Assembly: GCF_000331775.1 (NCBI RefSeq)
Contig: NZ_CAPJ01000526.1
Span: 1 to 6,504, forward strand
Direction: 5' to 3'
Origin: Xanthomonas translucens pv. translucens DSM 18974
Lineage (GTDB): Bacteria > Pseudomonadota > Gammaproteobacteria > Xanthomonadales > Xanthomonadaceae
DNA: 6,504 nucleotides
This document shows positions 6,475 through 6,504 of this stretch, one piece after another. Each line of letters begins with the position of its first letter. The first letter of the stretch is position 1. A program made the translations under genes and the position numbers. The notes under the pieces are model-generated. The model saw nothing but the letters and a program-made list of their open reading frames with translations. It searched no databases and was not told where the DNA came from.

Positions 6475-6504
6475 GGGTGTGCAGCGGAGAGGGGATGGTG
6501 TTTG

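Overview
The window looks like a Xanthomonas chromosome segment. Two G+C-rich glycoside hydrolase genes on the minus strand follow one another in the order expected for the 3' end of the plant N-glycan utilisation (nix) cluster of Xanthomonas campestris: a GH92 alpha-mannosidase (nixK-like) and a GH35 beta-galactosidase (nixL-like). They are separated by an inverted pair of GTAG-type REP palindromes, a repeat typical of Xanthomonadaceae. A textbook HrpX-binding PIP box further left also points to Xanthomonas. Species cannot be fixed from this window alone.

Layout, right to left (the direction of transcription): the GH92 gene starts at 6462 with a good Shine-Dalgarno and a twin-arginine signal, and ends at 4120. 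A 122-base gap holds the REP pair. The GH35 gene runs from 3997 to 2150 with a Sec-type signal peptide. Then comes about 440 bases without a gene, which drops sharply in G+C towards its left side and carries a PIP box plus a correctly spaced -10 element. These drive a 499-residue, GTG-started, serine-rich-N-terminus protein (1707 to 208) of clearly lower G+C. The last 207 bases have no convincing gene.

How the parts work together: the two hydrolases are exported exo-enzymes that should trim mannose and galactose from plant glycans in the periplasm or at the cell surface, downstream of other nix enzymes lying outside the window. The left gene is not part of that pathway. Its promoter architecture, N-terminal composition and base composition together argue that it is a HrpG/HrpX-regulated type III secreted effector acquired next to the end of the nix cluster. 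I do not recognise its family, so it is the best candidate here for something undescribed. All functional statements about it are inference from promoter and composition; no homology search could be run.
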